The notes below the pieces were generated by a model. That model made no database searches, was not told the origin of the DNA, and worked only from the letters and a program-made list of their open reading frames with translations. Positions 46,702 to 55,589 of a DNA stretch of 64,000 nucleotides are shown one piece after another. The translations under genes and the position numbers were made by a program. Position 1 is the stretch's first letter. Each line of letters begins with the position of its first letter. Origin of the DNA: Ruegeria denitrificans (GTDB lineage: Bacteria > Pseudomonadota > Alphaproteobacteria > Rhodobacterales > Rhodobacteraceae); assembly GCF_001458295.1 (NCBI RefSeq), contig NZ_CYUD01000012.1, positions 1 to 64,000 of the forward strand, written 5' to 3'.

Positions 46702-47210
46702 TCGCGCCGACGGATACCAATCGCGAGCCCAACCTGCGGTGCGGGGTCCAGATTGGCGTGATCCCGAACCATCCGGGCCAATCGCGCGACCGCCCAGTCC
46801 GGGTAAGGAGCTGAACGCCCCGTCGAGTGACTGACATTCATGAACAACGCCTCTTGCGTCGCACAGAGTTCGCCATCATCAGTCAGCATCTGCGCAAAAT
46901 AGTGCCCTCGTTTTTGATCGGAATCCAACATGCGAAAGCGAAACCAGAACAGTGCGTCCTGATGTATTTCGCGTAGAAAATTCATGTGCGATTGCAGGAT
47001 GTAAGGCCCCTGCCCCAATGCGCTGACCTGCGCCTCGCCCAGCCCCAGATGGTCATCCATCAGGTGATCCAGCGCACGATCAAAGGCCACGCCATAATAC
47101 CCCACATTCATGTGGCCATTATAGTCGATCCATTCCGGCGGTACTGAAAACCCCCGTATTTCAATCGGCGCATCATAAGACCCGTCATGGCCACTGAGAG
47201 GGTTAGTCAT
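46695..47210 (-). CDS. Hotdog-fold thioesterase
   Basis: The 171-residue protein has the 4HBT motif PPEWIDYNGHMNVGYYGVAFDRALDHLM, with the catalytic Asp in the IDYNGHMN stretch, and further on QSHMNFLREIHQDALFWFRFRML. Relatives include thioesterases of carnitine/betaine catabolism, but the substrate is not known. The ATG at 47210 is chosen because the longer frame lies inside the cyclase gene. It overlaps that gene by 8 bases, and tamB by 7 bases at the convergent 3' end. Confidence 0.85.
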   Translation of the reverse strand: MTNPLSGHDGSYDAPIEIRGFSVPPEWIDYNGHMNVGYYGVAFDRALDHLMDDHLGLGEAQVSALGQGPYILQSHMNFLREIHQDALFWFRFRMLDSDQKRGHYFAQMLTDDGELCATQEALFMNVSHSTGRSAPYPDWAVARLARMVRDHANLDPAPQVGLAIGIRRRDQ

Positions 47211-47991
47211 CCAAGCCCTCCTCGAATATCGCGACAGCGCGGACAAATCCCGCCGAGGCACCTTTGATCTTGAACGGAAAACACGATATTTCGAACCCAG
47301 TGGGCGGCAGGTTTTCCAGATTGGTAAGTTTTTCCATGTGGCAATACCCGATGTCCATTGATGCCCGATGACCTTCCCAGATGATCGACGGGTCGCGGGT
47401 TTCAGCATATTCCTGTTCCGTCAGCGCAAAGGGCGCGTCCCAGCTCCAGGCATCCGTGCCGGTGACCCGCACGCCGCGCTGGGTTAAGTACAGCGTCGCC
47501 TCGCGCCCCATTCCGCAGCCTTTCATCAGGTAATCATGCTGTCCGTATTGCGTACCCGCCGAGGTATTCACGATCACGATGTCCAGTGGCTGCAGGCTAT
47601 GCCCAATCCGTTTCAGCTCAGCCTCGACATCGGCGGCGGATACCACGTAACCGTCGTCGAAATGGCGAAAGTCCAGCTTGACGCCGGGGTTCATGCACCA
47701 TTCCAGGGGTACCTCATCGATGGTGATCGCCCTTTCGCCATTATTCATGGTCGAGTGGTGATGATAAGGCGCGTCCAGATGGGTGCCGTTATGCGTTGCG
47801 ATCTGCAGCCGCTCGATGGCCCAGCCTTCGCCGCCAGGCAGGTCTTCCTTTTTCAGGCCAGGAAAGAAGGACATGACCTGTTCGGCGGTCTGATCGTGGG
47901 TCATGTATTCGATTTCGGGCAGCATGATCGGCGGGTCCGAAACGATCCCGGTTTCCAACGGAACGGAAAGATCAACGAAACGGCGAGCCAT
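47203..47991 (-). CDS. Cyclase family protein (kynurenine formamidase-like)
   Basis: The 262-residue protein has the metal-site signature HNGTHLDAPYHHH, the HxGTHxDxPxH motif of the cyclase (PF04199) family, which includes arylformamidases and related hydrolases. It begins MARRFVDLSVPLETG and has a TDAWSWDAPFALTEQEYA segment near the middle. Start ATG at 47991 has GGAG upstream. A hydrolase of an amide or lactone is the likely role; the substrate is not identified. It overlaps the thioesterase gene by 8 bases, so the pair is probably co-translated. Confidence 0.85.
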   Translation of the reverse strand: MARRFVDLSVPLETGIVSDPPIMLPEIEYMTHDQTAEQVMSFFPGLKKEDLPGGEGWAIERLQIATHNGTHLDAPYHHHSTMNNGERAITIDEVPLEWCMNPGVKLDFRHFDDGYVVSAADVEAELKRIGHSLQPLDIVIVNTSAGTQYGQHDYLMKGCGMGREATLYLTQRGVRVTGTDAWSWDAPFALTEQEYAETRDPSIIWEGHRASMDIGYCHMEKLTNLENLPPTGFEISCFPFKIKGASAGFVRAVAIFEEGLDD

Positions 47992-48052
47992 GTGAAACTC
48001 CTGCACCAATGATGACGACAGGGTTGGCCGCAAGTAACGTGCTGTCAAGGAA

Positions 48053-48081
48053 AGAAAAAGGCGGCCAAATAGGCCGCCTTT
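48053..48081 (-). terminator. Rho-independent terminator of the formate dehydrogenase genes
   Basis: GGCGGCC (48060-48066) pairs with GGCCGCC (48072-48078) around AAATA. On the minus strand the stem is followed by TTTTTCTTT (complement of 48051-48059). It separates fdsA from the cyclase-thioesterase pair. Confidence 0.85.
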
Positions 48082-48102
48082 CATGCTGCGTGTGCGATGG
48101 GG

Positions 48103-50886
48103 TTATTCTGCCGCGACAGCGTCTTCGATTTTTTCGACCCGGATTGCCGAGAACTTGAACTCGGGGATTTTGCCAAACGGGTCGATAGCCGAGTTGGTCA
48201 GGATGTTCGCCGCCGCCTCGACATAGGCGAAGGGGATGAACACCATGTCCTCGGCAATGGCGCGGTCCGCGCGCGCCATGATCTCGATCGAACCACGCCG
48301 TGTGGTCAGACGGATCATTTCGCCCGGTTCGATCCCCATCAGCTTGAGCGTTCGGGGGTTCAAGGAACAGTTCGCTTCCGGTTCTACCGCATCCAGAACC
48401 TTGGCGCGGCGGGTCATGGACCCGGTGTGCCAGTGCTCCAGCTGACGGCCTGTGGTGGCGATCATCGGGTATTCGTCATCCGGCGCTTCGTCCGGTGGGA
48501 TGACGCTGGCAGGGGTAAACCGCGCACGGCCATCGGCACGCGGGAAACCATCGCCAAACACAATCGCCTGCCCCGGATCGGTTTCGCTGAGCGATGGGTA
48601 GGTGATCGTCTCGGTTTCCAGACGCTCCCACGTAATGTTGTCGAGCGATGCCATGGTCAGCTTCATCTCGGCAAAGACCTGAGACACATCCGTGTAATCC
48701 CAGTTCAGACCGATACGCTGCGCCAGCTCCACCGTAATCTTCCAATCCTCGCGCGCCTCACCCGGAGGCGTCACAGCGGGGCGCACCCGCTGCACCTGAC
48801 GGTTGGTGTTCGACACGGTGCCGTTTTTCTCGTATAGCGCCGAGGCCGGCAGGATGATGTCAGCATAGTTCGCCGTTTCGGTCAGGAAGATATCCTGCAC
48901 GATCATCAGATCCAGTTTCGCCAATGCCGCACGGGCGTGGTTCACATCCGGGTCGGACATGGCCGGGTTTTCACCCTGAATGTACATGCCCTTGATGTTG
49001 CCAGCATATGCCTGATCGATGATCTCGGTCACGGTCAGGCCCTTCTCGTTCGAGAAGTCCTCGGAGTTCCAGACATTGTTGAACTTGGCGCGGATGTCAT
49101 CGTCCATAACCGACTGATAATCCGGCAGGAACATCGGGATCAGACCCGCGTCCGACGCGCCCTGCACGTTGTTCTGGCCGCGCAACGGGTGTAGGCCTGC
49201 GCCCGGTTTGCCGACATTGCCGGTCATCAGGGCTAGCGAGATCAGGCAGCGCGAGTTATCCGTGCCGTGGATATGCTGGCTGACGCCCATACCCCAGAAA
49301 ATCAGACCGGCCTTGGCTTGCGCAAAGGTCCGCGCCACACGGCGCAGCTGATCCGGCTCGATGCCACAGATCGGGGCCATCGCCTCGGGTGTGAATTGGC
49401 TCAGATGTTCCTTCTCAGCTGCCCAATTCTCGGTCCAGGTGTGGATGTATTGGCTGTCATACAGCTCTTCCTCGACGATCACGTTCATGATCGCGTTCAG
49501 CATCGAGACATCCGCACCCGGACGGAATTGCAGCATCTCGGTCGCGAACTTGCGCATGCCAACACCGCGCGGGTCCATTACGATCAGCTTGCCACCACGC
49601 TTGGTGAACTGCTTGAAGTAGGTCGCCGCAACCGGGTGGTTTTCAATCGGGTTGGCCCCTATGATGATGACGACGTCCGAGTTCTCGACCTCATTGAATG
49701 TTGCGGTCACAGCACCAGAACCGACGTTCTCGATCAAGGCAGCCACAGACGACGCGTGACACAGACGTGTACAGTGGTCGACGTTGTTGTGCTTGAACCC
49801 CTGTCGGATGAACTTCTGGAACAGATAGGCTTCTTCGTTGGTGCATTTGGCAGAGCCGAAACCTGCAACGTTACGCGGATCATCTTCGCGCAGTGCCATC
49901 AGCCTCGTGGCGGCCAGATCCATCGCCTCTTCCCATGTCGCTTCGCGGAAATGGGTGTCCAAATTTCCCGGGTCGACGTTCAGCCCCTTCGCCGGGGCAT
50001 CGTCGCGTCGGATCAGCGGTTTGGTCAGGCGGTGAGGGTGGTGGATGTAGTCAAAACCAAAGCGACCTTTGACACACAGACGGCCTTCGTTTGCCGGGCC
50101 GTTGATGCCCTCGACATACTTCACCTTGCCGTCCTTGACCTTCAACGAGACCTTGCAGCCCACGCCGCAGAACGGACAGACGCTTTCGGTTTCGCTGTCA
50201 TAGTCCTTGCTATCGCCCTGTTGCTGATCGTCCAGCACTGTGGCGGGCATCAAAGCGCCAGTTGGGCAAGCCTGAACGCATTCGCCACAGGCAACACAGC
50301 TCGACGCGCCCATCGGGTCGTTCTGGTCAAACACCACCTGCGCGGTATGTCCGCGACCGGCCATCCCGATCACGTCATTCACCTGCACGTCACGGCAGGC
50401 GCGGACGCAAAGGTTGCAGTTGATGCATGCGTCCAGATTGACGCGCATTGCAATGTGGCTGTCATCCAGCAGGGGGATTTTCTCGGCCTCCTTCGCCGGG
50501 AAACGGCTATCGCTGACATCGTTCAGCTTGGCCATATCCCAGAAATGGCTGGACACGTCATGCGGTTGCTCAGGTTGGTCTGCGACCAGTAGTTCCATCA
50601 CCATGGCACGCGATTTTTCGGCGCGGTCGGTGTCGGTCTTGACCACCATACCTTCCGACGCGGGGCGGATGCACGAGGCGACCAGAGTGCGCTCGCCTTC
50701 CACCTCGACCATACATGCGCGGCAGTTGCCGTCGGGATTGTAGCCCGGCGCCGGTTTGTGGCAAAGGTGCGGAATTACCAGTCCACGACCGTTAGCCGCT
50801 TCCCAGATCGTGGTGCCCTCGGGCACGGTGACGTCATCGCCGTTCAGGTTGAAGGTGACGGTCTTGGTTGGGCTTGTATCAAGCAT
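48103..50886 (-). CDS. fdsA: NAD-dependent formate dehydrogenase alpha subunit (FdsA-type)
   Basis: This cytosolic subunit oxidises formate to CO2 at a molybdenum/tungsten bis-MGD centre and passes electrons through Fe-S clusters. The 927-residue protein has an N-terminal [2Fe-2S] ferredoxin domain (Cys42, 55, 58, 72), two [4Fe-4S] clusters (Cys154/157/160/164 and 197/200/203/207), the molybdopterin [4Fe-4S] site (Cys237, 240, 244, 271) and a catalytic Cys375 followed by His376 in place of selenocysteine. It follows the fused FdsGB gene. The FdsC/FdhD and FdsD genes usually found in fds operons are not present downstream before the terminator. Confidence 0.95.
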   Translation of the reverse strand: MLDTSPTKTVTFNLNGDDVTVPEGTTIWEAANGRGLVIPHLCHKPAPGYNPDGNCRACMVEVEGERTLVASCIRPASEGMVVKTDTDRAEKSRAMVMELLVADQPEQPHDVSSHFWDMAKLNDVSDSRFPAKEAEKIPLLDDSHIAMRVNLDACINCNLCVRACRDVQVNDVIGMAGRGHTAQVVFDQNDPMGASSCVACGECVQACPTGALMPATVLDDQQQGDSKDYDSETESVCPFCGVGCKVSLKVKDGKVKYVEGINGPANEGRLCVKGRFGFDYIHHPHRLTKPLIRRDDAPAKGLNVDPGNLDTHFREATWEEAMDLAATRLMALREDDPRNVAGFGSAKCTNEEAYLFQKFIRQGFKHNNVDHCTRLCHASSVAALIENVGSGAVTATFNEVENSDVVIIIGANPIENHPVAATYFKQFTKRGGKLIVMDPRGVGMRKFATEMLQFRPGADVSMLNAIMNVIVEEELYDSQYIHTWTENWAAEKEHLSQFTPEAMAPICGIEPDQLRRVARTFAQAKAGLIFWGMGVSQHIHGTDNSRCLISLALMTGNVGKPGAGLHPLRGQNNVQGASDAGLIPMFLPDYQSVMDDDIRAKFNNVWNSEDFSNEKGLTVTEIIDQAYAGNIKGMYIQGENPAMSDPDVNHARAALAKLDLMIVQDIFLTETANYADIILPASALYEKNGTVSNTNRQVQRVRPAVTPPGEAREDWKITVELAQRIGLNWDYTDVSQVFAEMKLTMASLDNITWERLETETITYPSLSETDPGQAIVFGDGFPRADGRARFTPASVIPPDEAPDDEYPMIATTGRQLEHWHTGSMTRRAKVLDAVEPEANCSLNPRTLKLMGIEPGEMIRLTTRRGSIEIMARADRAIAEDMVFIPFAYVEAAANILTNSAIDPFGKIPEFKFSAIRVEKIEDAVAAE

Positions 50887-50899
50887 GGCTCTGTCTCCC

Positions 50900-52603
50900 T
50901 CAGATTTCGTCAGCGAAATGTTTCATGACCAGGCGGATTGGGTTCGGAGCCGCCTGCCCCAGACCGCAGATGGACGCGTCGCCCATGACCTGACACAGGT
51001 CCTCCAGCAGGTCCTGATCCCACTTGTCGGCCTGCATCAGCTTGACCGCCTTTTCACAGCCCGCCCGGCAGGGCGTACACTGGCCGCAGCTTTCATCCTC
51101 GAAGAAGCGCAGCATGTTCAGGGCCGCATCGCGGGCGGTGTCCTGATCGGACAGAACCACCACGGCCGCCGAACCGATGAAGGTGCCATGTGGTTGCAGC
51201 GTGTCGAAATCCAGCGGGATATCGTCCATCGACGCCGGCAACAGACCCGACGAAGGACCACCGGGCTGATACGCCTTGAAGGTCTGGCCCTCGGCCATAC
51301 CGCCGGCAGCCTCGATCACATCCAGGATGGTCGATCCGGCGGGCAACAGATAAACCCCCGGCTTCGCCACCCGACCCGAGACCGAATAGCTGCGCAGACC
51401 CGTGCGGCCATTTTTTTCAGTGCTGTTCAGGCATTCCGGCCCCTCGCGGCAAATCTTCGAAACCCAATACAGCGTCTCGACGTTGTGGACCAAGGTCGGA
51501 CGGTTAAAGACGCCAACCTGCGCCACGAACGGCGGACGGTGACGCGGCAGGCCCTTTTTGCCCTCGATCGACTCGATCATCGCGGATTCTTCACCGCAGA
51601 TATAGGCCCCCGCACCCCGGCGCAGGTCGATATAACCCGGCTCGACAATCCCGGCTTCTTCTATCGCCGCAATCTCACGACGCAGAATTTCCAGAACCGC
51701 CGGGTATTCGTCACGCATGTAGATAAAGCAGGTTTCCGCCTCGACCGCCCACGCGGCGATCAACATGCCTTCAAGAAAGACATGCGGCGTAGTTTCCAGA
51801 TAGTAGCGGTCCTTGAACGTGCCGGGTTCGCCTTCGTCGCCGTTCACGGCCAGATAGCGCGGCCCGTCGTTCATGCGAACAAAGCCCCATTTCTTGCCCG
51901 AGGGGAAGCCAGCGCCGCCCAGACCACGCAGGCCCGAGGCCAAGACATCTTCCTGCACCTTCTCCCAATCGCCACCATCACGTAGCTCAGCCAGCTTGGC
52001 ATAGCCGCCATTTTCGGCATAGGCGGCAAAGGTTTCATAATCGGACAGATGGGCATGAGTATCGCCCGCCGCGATTGCGGCATGCACCTTTTCCGGCGTC
52101 GCATTGTCAATGTGGTTGTGGCCGATCTCAAGCACGGGGGCGGTATCGCACCGCCCCATGCAGGGCGCGCGCAGGACACGAACCTGTGATGCATCCACCC
52201 CGTCTTCCAGTGCCTTTTGCAACTGCTGGGCCCCTGCCATTTCGCAGGACAGGGAATCGCAAACCCGGATGGTCAGCGCCGGAGGAGGTGCTTCATCCTC
52301 TTTCACTACATCGAAATGGGCATAGAAGGTCGCCGTTTCGTAAATCTCGGCCTGCCCAACCCGCATTTCCACGGCCAGCGCAGCAATATGATCGGCGCTG
52401 ATATGGCCATGTTCATCCTGAATCAAATGCAGAAATTCGATCAACAGATCGCGGCGGCGTGGGCGGTCGCCCAGCAGGCGTGTGATTTCAGCCTGCGCCT
52501 CATCCGTGAACTGACGGCCTTTGGGCGTGTGCCGCCCTTTGCCTTTACCTGACTTCCAAACGCCCTTTGGTGCGCCTGATGGCTTGGTATCTAATGGTGC
52601 CAT
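50900..52603 (-). CDS. Formate dehydrogenase fused gamma-beta subunit (FdsG-FdsB type)
   Basis: This 567-residue protein joins a NuoE-like (gamma) domain to a NuoF-like (beta) domain in one chain. The first part has a [2Fe-2S] site with Cys115, 120, 148 and 152 (CDSLSC, APCMGRC). The second has the NADH/FMN region GLRGLGGAGFPSGKKW (224-239), EGEPGTFKDR, GAGAYICGEESAMIESIEG, and the [4Fe-4S] cysteines at 506, 509, 512 and 546. It passes electrons from FdsA to NAD+. It lies 13 bases upstream of fdsA. In the usual fds operon these are two genes. Confidence 0.93.
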   Translation of the reverse strand: MAPLDTKPSGAPKGVWKSGKGKGRHTPKGRQFTDEAQAEITRLLGDRPRRRDLLIEFLHLIQDEHGHISADHIAALAVEMRVGQAEIYETATFYAHFDVVKEDEAPPPALTIRVCDSLSCEMAGAQQLQKALEDGVDASQVRVLRAPCMGRCDTAPVLEIGHNHIDNATPEKVHAAIAAGDTHAHLSDYETFAAYAENGGYAKLAELRDGGDWEKVQEDVLASGLRGLGGAGFPSGKKWGFVRMNDGPRYLAVNGDEGEPGTFKDRYYLETTPHVFLEGMLIAAWAVEAETCFIYMRDEYPAVLEILRREIAAIEEAGIVEPGYIDLRRGAGAYICGEESAMIESIEGKKGLPRHRPPFVAQVGVFNRPTLVHNVETLYWVSKICREGPECLNSTEKNGRTGLRSYSVSGRVAKPGVYLLPAGSTILDVIEAAGGMAEGQTFKAYQPGGPSSGLLPASMDDIPLDFDTLQPHGTFIGSAAVVVLSDQDTARDAALNMLRFFEDESCGQCTPCRAGCEKAVKLMQADKWDQDLLEDLCQVMGDASICGLGQAAPNPIRLVMKHFADEI

Positions 52604-52658
52604 GATGCCCTCCGATTGAGGTTCCGTCTCTCATCAGAATAGCATATCGTCAAATCGC

Positions 52659-52678
52659 TTATCGCAATCGTACGATAA
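52659..52678. promoter_or_regulatory. Inverted repeat upstream of the formate dehydrogenase genes
   Basis: TTATCG (52659-52664) and CGATAA (52673-52678) are 6-base arms with an 8-base centre, and a perfect 10-base palindrome ATCGTACGAT (52667-52676) overlaps the right part. It lies in the 85-base gap between the LysR gene and the formate dehydrogenase start, where a LysR-type operator or the promoter should be. Confidence 0.5.
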
Positions 52679-52688
52679 CGACACCTTA

Positions 52689-53570
52689 TCACCGCAAAGA
52701 GGTCACCACAGCTCGTAAAGCTTCGACTGTGGGCAATTCTGGATCGCGGGTCAGGGTCGCCAGACAAATTGGCTTGCTGACTACGGGATCGACCAGCGGC
52801 AGAACCTTCGTGTCCTCCAAGTCACCCAGCGCGCGCACCAAAACGCGGGGGACAACGGTGGCAGCCAGCCCTTCGCGCGCCATGACCATCGAGGCGGTAA
52901 AACCGCTGGTTTCGGCAACAACATCCGGATGCAGGCCCTGTTCGGCAAAAATACGGTCAAGAATGCGCCGGTTCTGCATCTGAGGCTCAAGCAGGCTGAG
53001 CGGAAACTCCGCCACACGCGCCCAAGGGATCGGACCACTTTGATCAATCATGTGAGACGGAACCAGCAGAACATAGGTCTCTTCGTATAAGGGCTGCACC
53101 TGACGCAAATCGGTTCCGATGCTGTCCCCATAGGTGATGCCCGCATCGAGGCTGCCTTCATCCAGCCGGTGTTGAATAGCGGTGGCCGACATCGTTTCAA
53201 TCCGGGTGACAATGCGGGGGTGCGCATCGCGCAAACGTTTGGTCAGGCGCCCGGTGAAAGCAATCGCAGTAGGGATCACGCCCAGGATCAGCGTACCAGT
53301 AATCTCTCCCTTTGCGGCCAGCACCTGCTGTTCCAGCGCCTTGGTGTCATCAAGGATACGCCGTGCCCGCTGGACGATCATCTCACCCTCTTCGGTCAGG
53401 CCTTGAAACCGGTTGGCCCGGCGGACGATCGAGACGCCCAAACGATCTTCGAGGTTGCGGATACGCATGGAGAATGCAGGCTGCGATATCCCGCATTCCT
53501 CGGCCGCTTTGGCAAAATGACGGTGCCGCGCCAAAGCGCTGAGCAGTTGCAGGTCGCGGATTTCGATCAT
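52689..53570 (-). CDS. LysR family transcriptional regulator
   Basis: The 293-residue protein has an N-terminal winged helix-turn-helix (about 1-60, LARHRHFAKAAEECGISQPAFSMRIRNLEDRLG) and a periplasmic-binding-protein-like effector domain (about 90-290). It lies immediately upstream of the formate dehydrogenase genes on the same strand, 85 bases away, so it may activate them; the effector is unknown. The other side is divergent with the SnoaL-like gene. It is a typical LysR protein in length. Confidence 0.9.
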   Translation of the reverse strand: MIEIRDLQLLSALARHRHFAKAAEECGISQPAFSMRIRNLEDRLGVSIVRRANRFQGLTEEGEMIVQRARRILDDTKALEQQVLAAKGEITGTLILGVIPTAIAFTGRLTKRLRDAHPRIVTRIETMSATAIQHRLDEGSLDAGITYGDSIGTDLRQVQPLYEETYVLLVPSHMIDQSGPIPWARVAEFPLSLLEPQMQNRRILDRIFAEQGLHPDVVAETSGFTASMVMAREGLAATVVPRVLVRALGDLEDTKVLPLVDPVVSKPICLATLTRDPELPTVEALRAVVTSLR

Positions 53571-53726
53571 GCCGTTTTTCTTCTTAAGATCAGAAGCGCA
53601 GAGTAGCGTGTTTGCCGCCCGGTGAAAGCACTAGTTGCGATCCGGCGACCCGCAGAGGGCACTTTCCCCTATAGCAAGACGCGCGCTATCGTGAATTGGT
53701 GTCGACATGACTGACGGAGGAAGCCA

Positions 53727-54233
53727 ATGACCAGACAACTCACCGGCTTGGCAGCGCGTATTTTGACATTAACACTACTACTGACAATTGCGGCAGGAGG
53801 AAACGCGATGGCTCAACAGAATGATAACTCCGCAACAAAAAATCTGTCACGACAGGCCGTGGAAATGTGGGCCGCAGATTCCACTATTGACCAATCAATT
53901 TTCGCTGACGGATATCAAAACCATCAGGCACCTTTGGCAACTGGTGGCACCGGAAGCGTCGATTTGGCAACTTGGGTTGATATTGTCGAGGGAAACCACA
54001 AAGCCTTTCCCGATTTGAAGGTCGAGATTTTTGGGCAGATCGCCGAAGGCGACCGCGTGTCCACCCATTGGCGCTTTTTCGGAACCCAGAAAGGGTCGTA
54101 CCTTGGTGTACCCGCCTCTAACCGGCCCGTAAATTGGACCGGCGTTCAGATCGACCGGATCGCCGATGGAAAGATTGCGGAAAGCTGGGTTGTTTGGGAC
54201 TATTTTACCTTACGGCAGGAACTGGAACCCTGA
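53727..54233 (+). CDS. SnoaL-like ester cyclase-type secreted protein
   Basis: The 168-residue precursor has a signal peptide (cleavage near AMAQQ, about residue 29) and a SnoaL/NTF2-like domain with YQNHQAPLATGGTG, ADGYQNH, FPDLKVEIFGQIAEGDRVSTHWRFFGTQKGSYLGVPASNRPVNWTGV and ending VVWDYFTLRQELEP. The conserved His/Asp of polyketide cyclases are suggested but I cannot confirm catalysis. GGAGGAAG precedes the ATG. It is divergent from lysR and convergent with ychF. Confidence 0.8.
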   Translation: MTRQLTGLAARILTLTLLLTIAAGGNAMAQQNDNSATKNLSRQAVEMWAADSTIDQSIFADGYQNHQAPLATGGTGSVDLATWVDIVEGNHKAFPDLKVEIFGQIAEGDRVSTHWRFFGTQKGSYLGVPASNRPVNWTGVQIDRIADGKIAESWVVWDYFTLRQELEP

Positions 54234-54257
54234 AACTAACCCCAGCGTCTAAAATGC

Positions 54258-54280
54258 GCCCGGCCCCTGATAGACCGGGC
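54258..54280. terminator. Shared stem-loop between the SnoaL-like gene and ychF
   Basis: GCCCGG (54258-54263) pairs with CCGGGC (54275-54280) around an 11-base loop. It lies between converging genes; a T-run follows on the minus strand (complement of 54251-54255). It may serve both transcripts. Confidence 0.55.
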
Positions 54281-54293
54281 ACACAGAGATCGC

Positions 54294-55391
54294 TTAGGTG
54301 TTGAACAAGAAGTGCATTACGTCGCCGTCCTTGACGATGTAACCCTTGCCCTCGGCCCGCATCTTGCCGGCCTCTTTCGCGCCCTGCTCGCCATTGGCCG
54401 AGATAAAGTCGTCATAAGCGATGGTCTCGGCGCGGATGAAACCTTTTTCAAAATCACCATGGATTACACCAGCGGCCTGCGGTGCAGCAGTGCCGGTGCG
54501 GATGGTCCAGGCGCGGGCCTCTTTCGGGCCGACGGTGAAATAAGTCTCAAGCTTCAACAGGTCGTAACCAGCTTTGATCAGACGGTCGAGGCCGGGTTCT
54601 TCCAAACCCATCTCTTCCAGGAACATCTGCGCCTCGTCCGTTTCCAGCAGGCTGATCTCTTCTTCGATCTTGGCGCTGATGATGACATGTGAATTGCCCT
54701 GCGCCGCCGCCATCTCGGCGACCTTGGCAGAATATTCATTGCCTTCAGCTGCTTCTTCTTCGGACACGTTGCAAACGTACAAAACAGGCTTGGTGGTAAG
54801 CAGCTGCAACATCTTCCAAGCTTTGGAATCCTCGTCCGACACCTCGACCAGACGCGCAGGTTTGCCATTTTCCAGCATGGCTTGAGCCTCGGCCAGCAGA
54901 CGATCCTGCTGTTGCGCTTCCTTGTCATTGCCTTTCAGCTTGCGCACCAGATTGGCGCGGCGCTTTTCGATGCTTTCCAGATCGGCCAGCATCAGTTCGG
55001 TCTCAATGGTGTCTGCATCGGCCACGGGGTCAACGCGACCGTCCACATGGGTCACGTCGCCATCTTCGAAACAGCGCAGCACATGGGCGATGGCGTCGGT
55101 TTCGCGGATATTGGCCAGAAACTGGTTGCCCAGCCCCTCACCTTTGGACGCGCCTTTAACCAGACCGGCGATGTCCACGAAGGTCATCCGTGTCGGAATG
55201 ATCTGTTTCGAGCTGGCAATCGCTGCCAGCTTATCCAACCGGTCATCAGGTACGGCCACATCGCCCACATTGGGTTCAATGGTGCAGAACGGGAAATTCG
55301 CCGCCTGAGCGGCTGCGGTTTTGGTCAACGCATTAAAGAGGGTCGACTTGCCTACATTCGGCAGACCCACGATTCCCATTTTAAAGCCCAT
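54294..55391 (-). CDS. ychF: Ribosome-binding ATPase YchF
   Basis: YchF is a conserved OBG-family ATPase (not a GTPase) that binds ribosomes and affects stress responses. The 365-residue protein has GLPNVGKST at 9-17, the usual G-domain order, [19 protein letters not shown], and a C-terminal TGS domain with [26 protein letters not shown]. The ATG at 55391 has AGGAGG upstream; the longer frame is not supported. Length is the family norm. It is convergent with the SnoaL-like gene and divergent from the PagL-like gene. Confidence 0.96.
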   Translation of the reverse strand: MGFKMGIVGLPNVGKSTLFNALTKTAAAQAANFPFCTIEPNVGDVAVPDDRLDKLAAIASSKQIIPTRMTFVDIAGLVKGASKGEGLGNQFLANIRETDAIAHVLRCFEDGDVTHVDGRVDPVADADTIETELMLADLESIEKRRANLVRKLKGNDKEAQQQDRLLAEAQAMLENGKPARLVEVSDEDSKAWKMLQLLTTKPVLYVCNVSEEEAAEGNEYSAKVAEMAAAQGNSHVIISAKIEEEISLLETDEAQMFLEEMGLEEPGLDRLIKAGYDLLKLETYFTVGPKEARAWTIRTGTAAPQAAGVIHGDFEKGFIRAETIAYDDFISANGEQGAKEAGKMRAEGKGYIVKDGDVMHFLFNT

Positions 55392-55589
55392 AGCGGCCTC
55401 CTGATGCCATTCGAGACGTGCTTCTATGCAGGTCCGGATCAATGCGCAAGCCAGACTGCGGAAAGGAAGAAAAGATCAATTTACAACATCACGAAATCGT
55501 TCGTCGTTCGTGAACTTGCCCGGATTGAAATTGGCACACTAAGATCACCACGTAAGGTGTTGCAAACAAACATATAGTGAAAGCGTAAT

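Noticed and set aside
49267..50592. Open frame of about 440 codons opposite fdsA
   Set aside because: It lies wholly inside fdsA on the other strand; GC-rich third positions produce such shadows.
48103..50886. Selenocysteine-dependent formate dehydrogenase
   Set aside because: The frame has no internal TGA; Cys375 is at the position of the selenocysteine.
50756..51985. Open frame of about 400 codons opposite the fused formate dehydrogenase subunit
   Set aside because: It is antisense to a gene with complete cluster and NADH-binding motifs.
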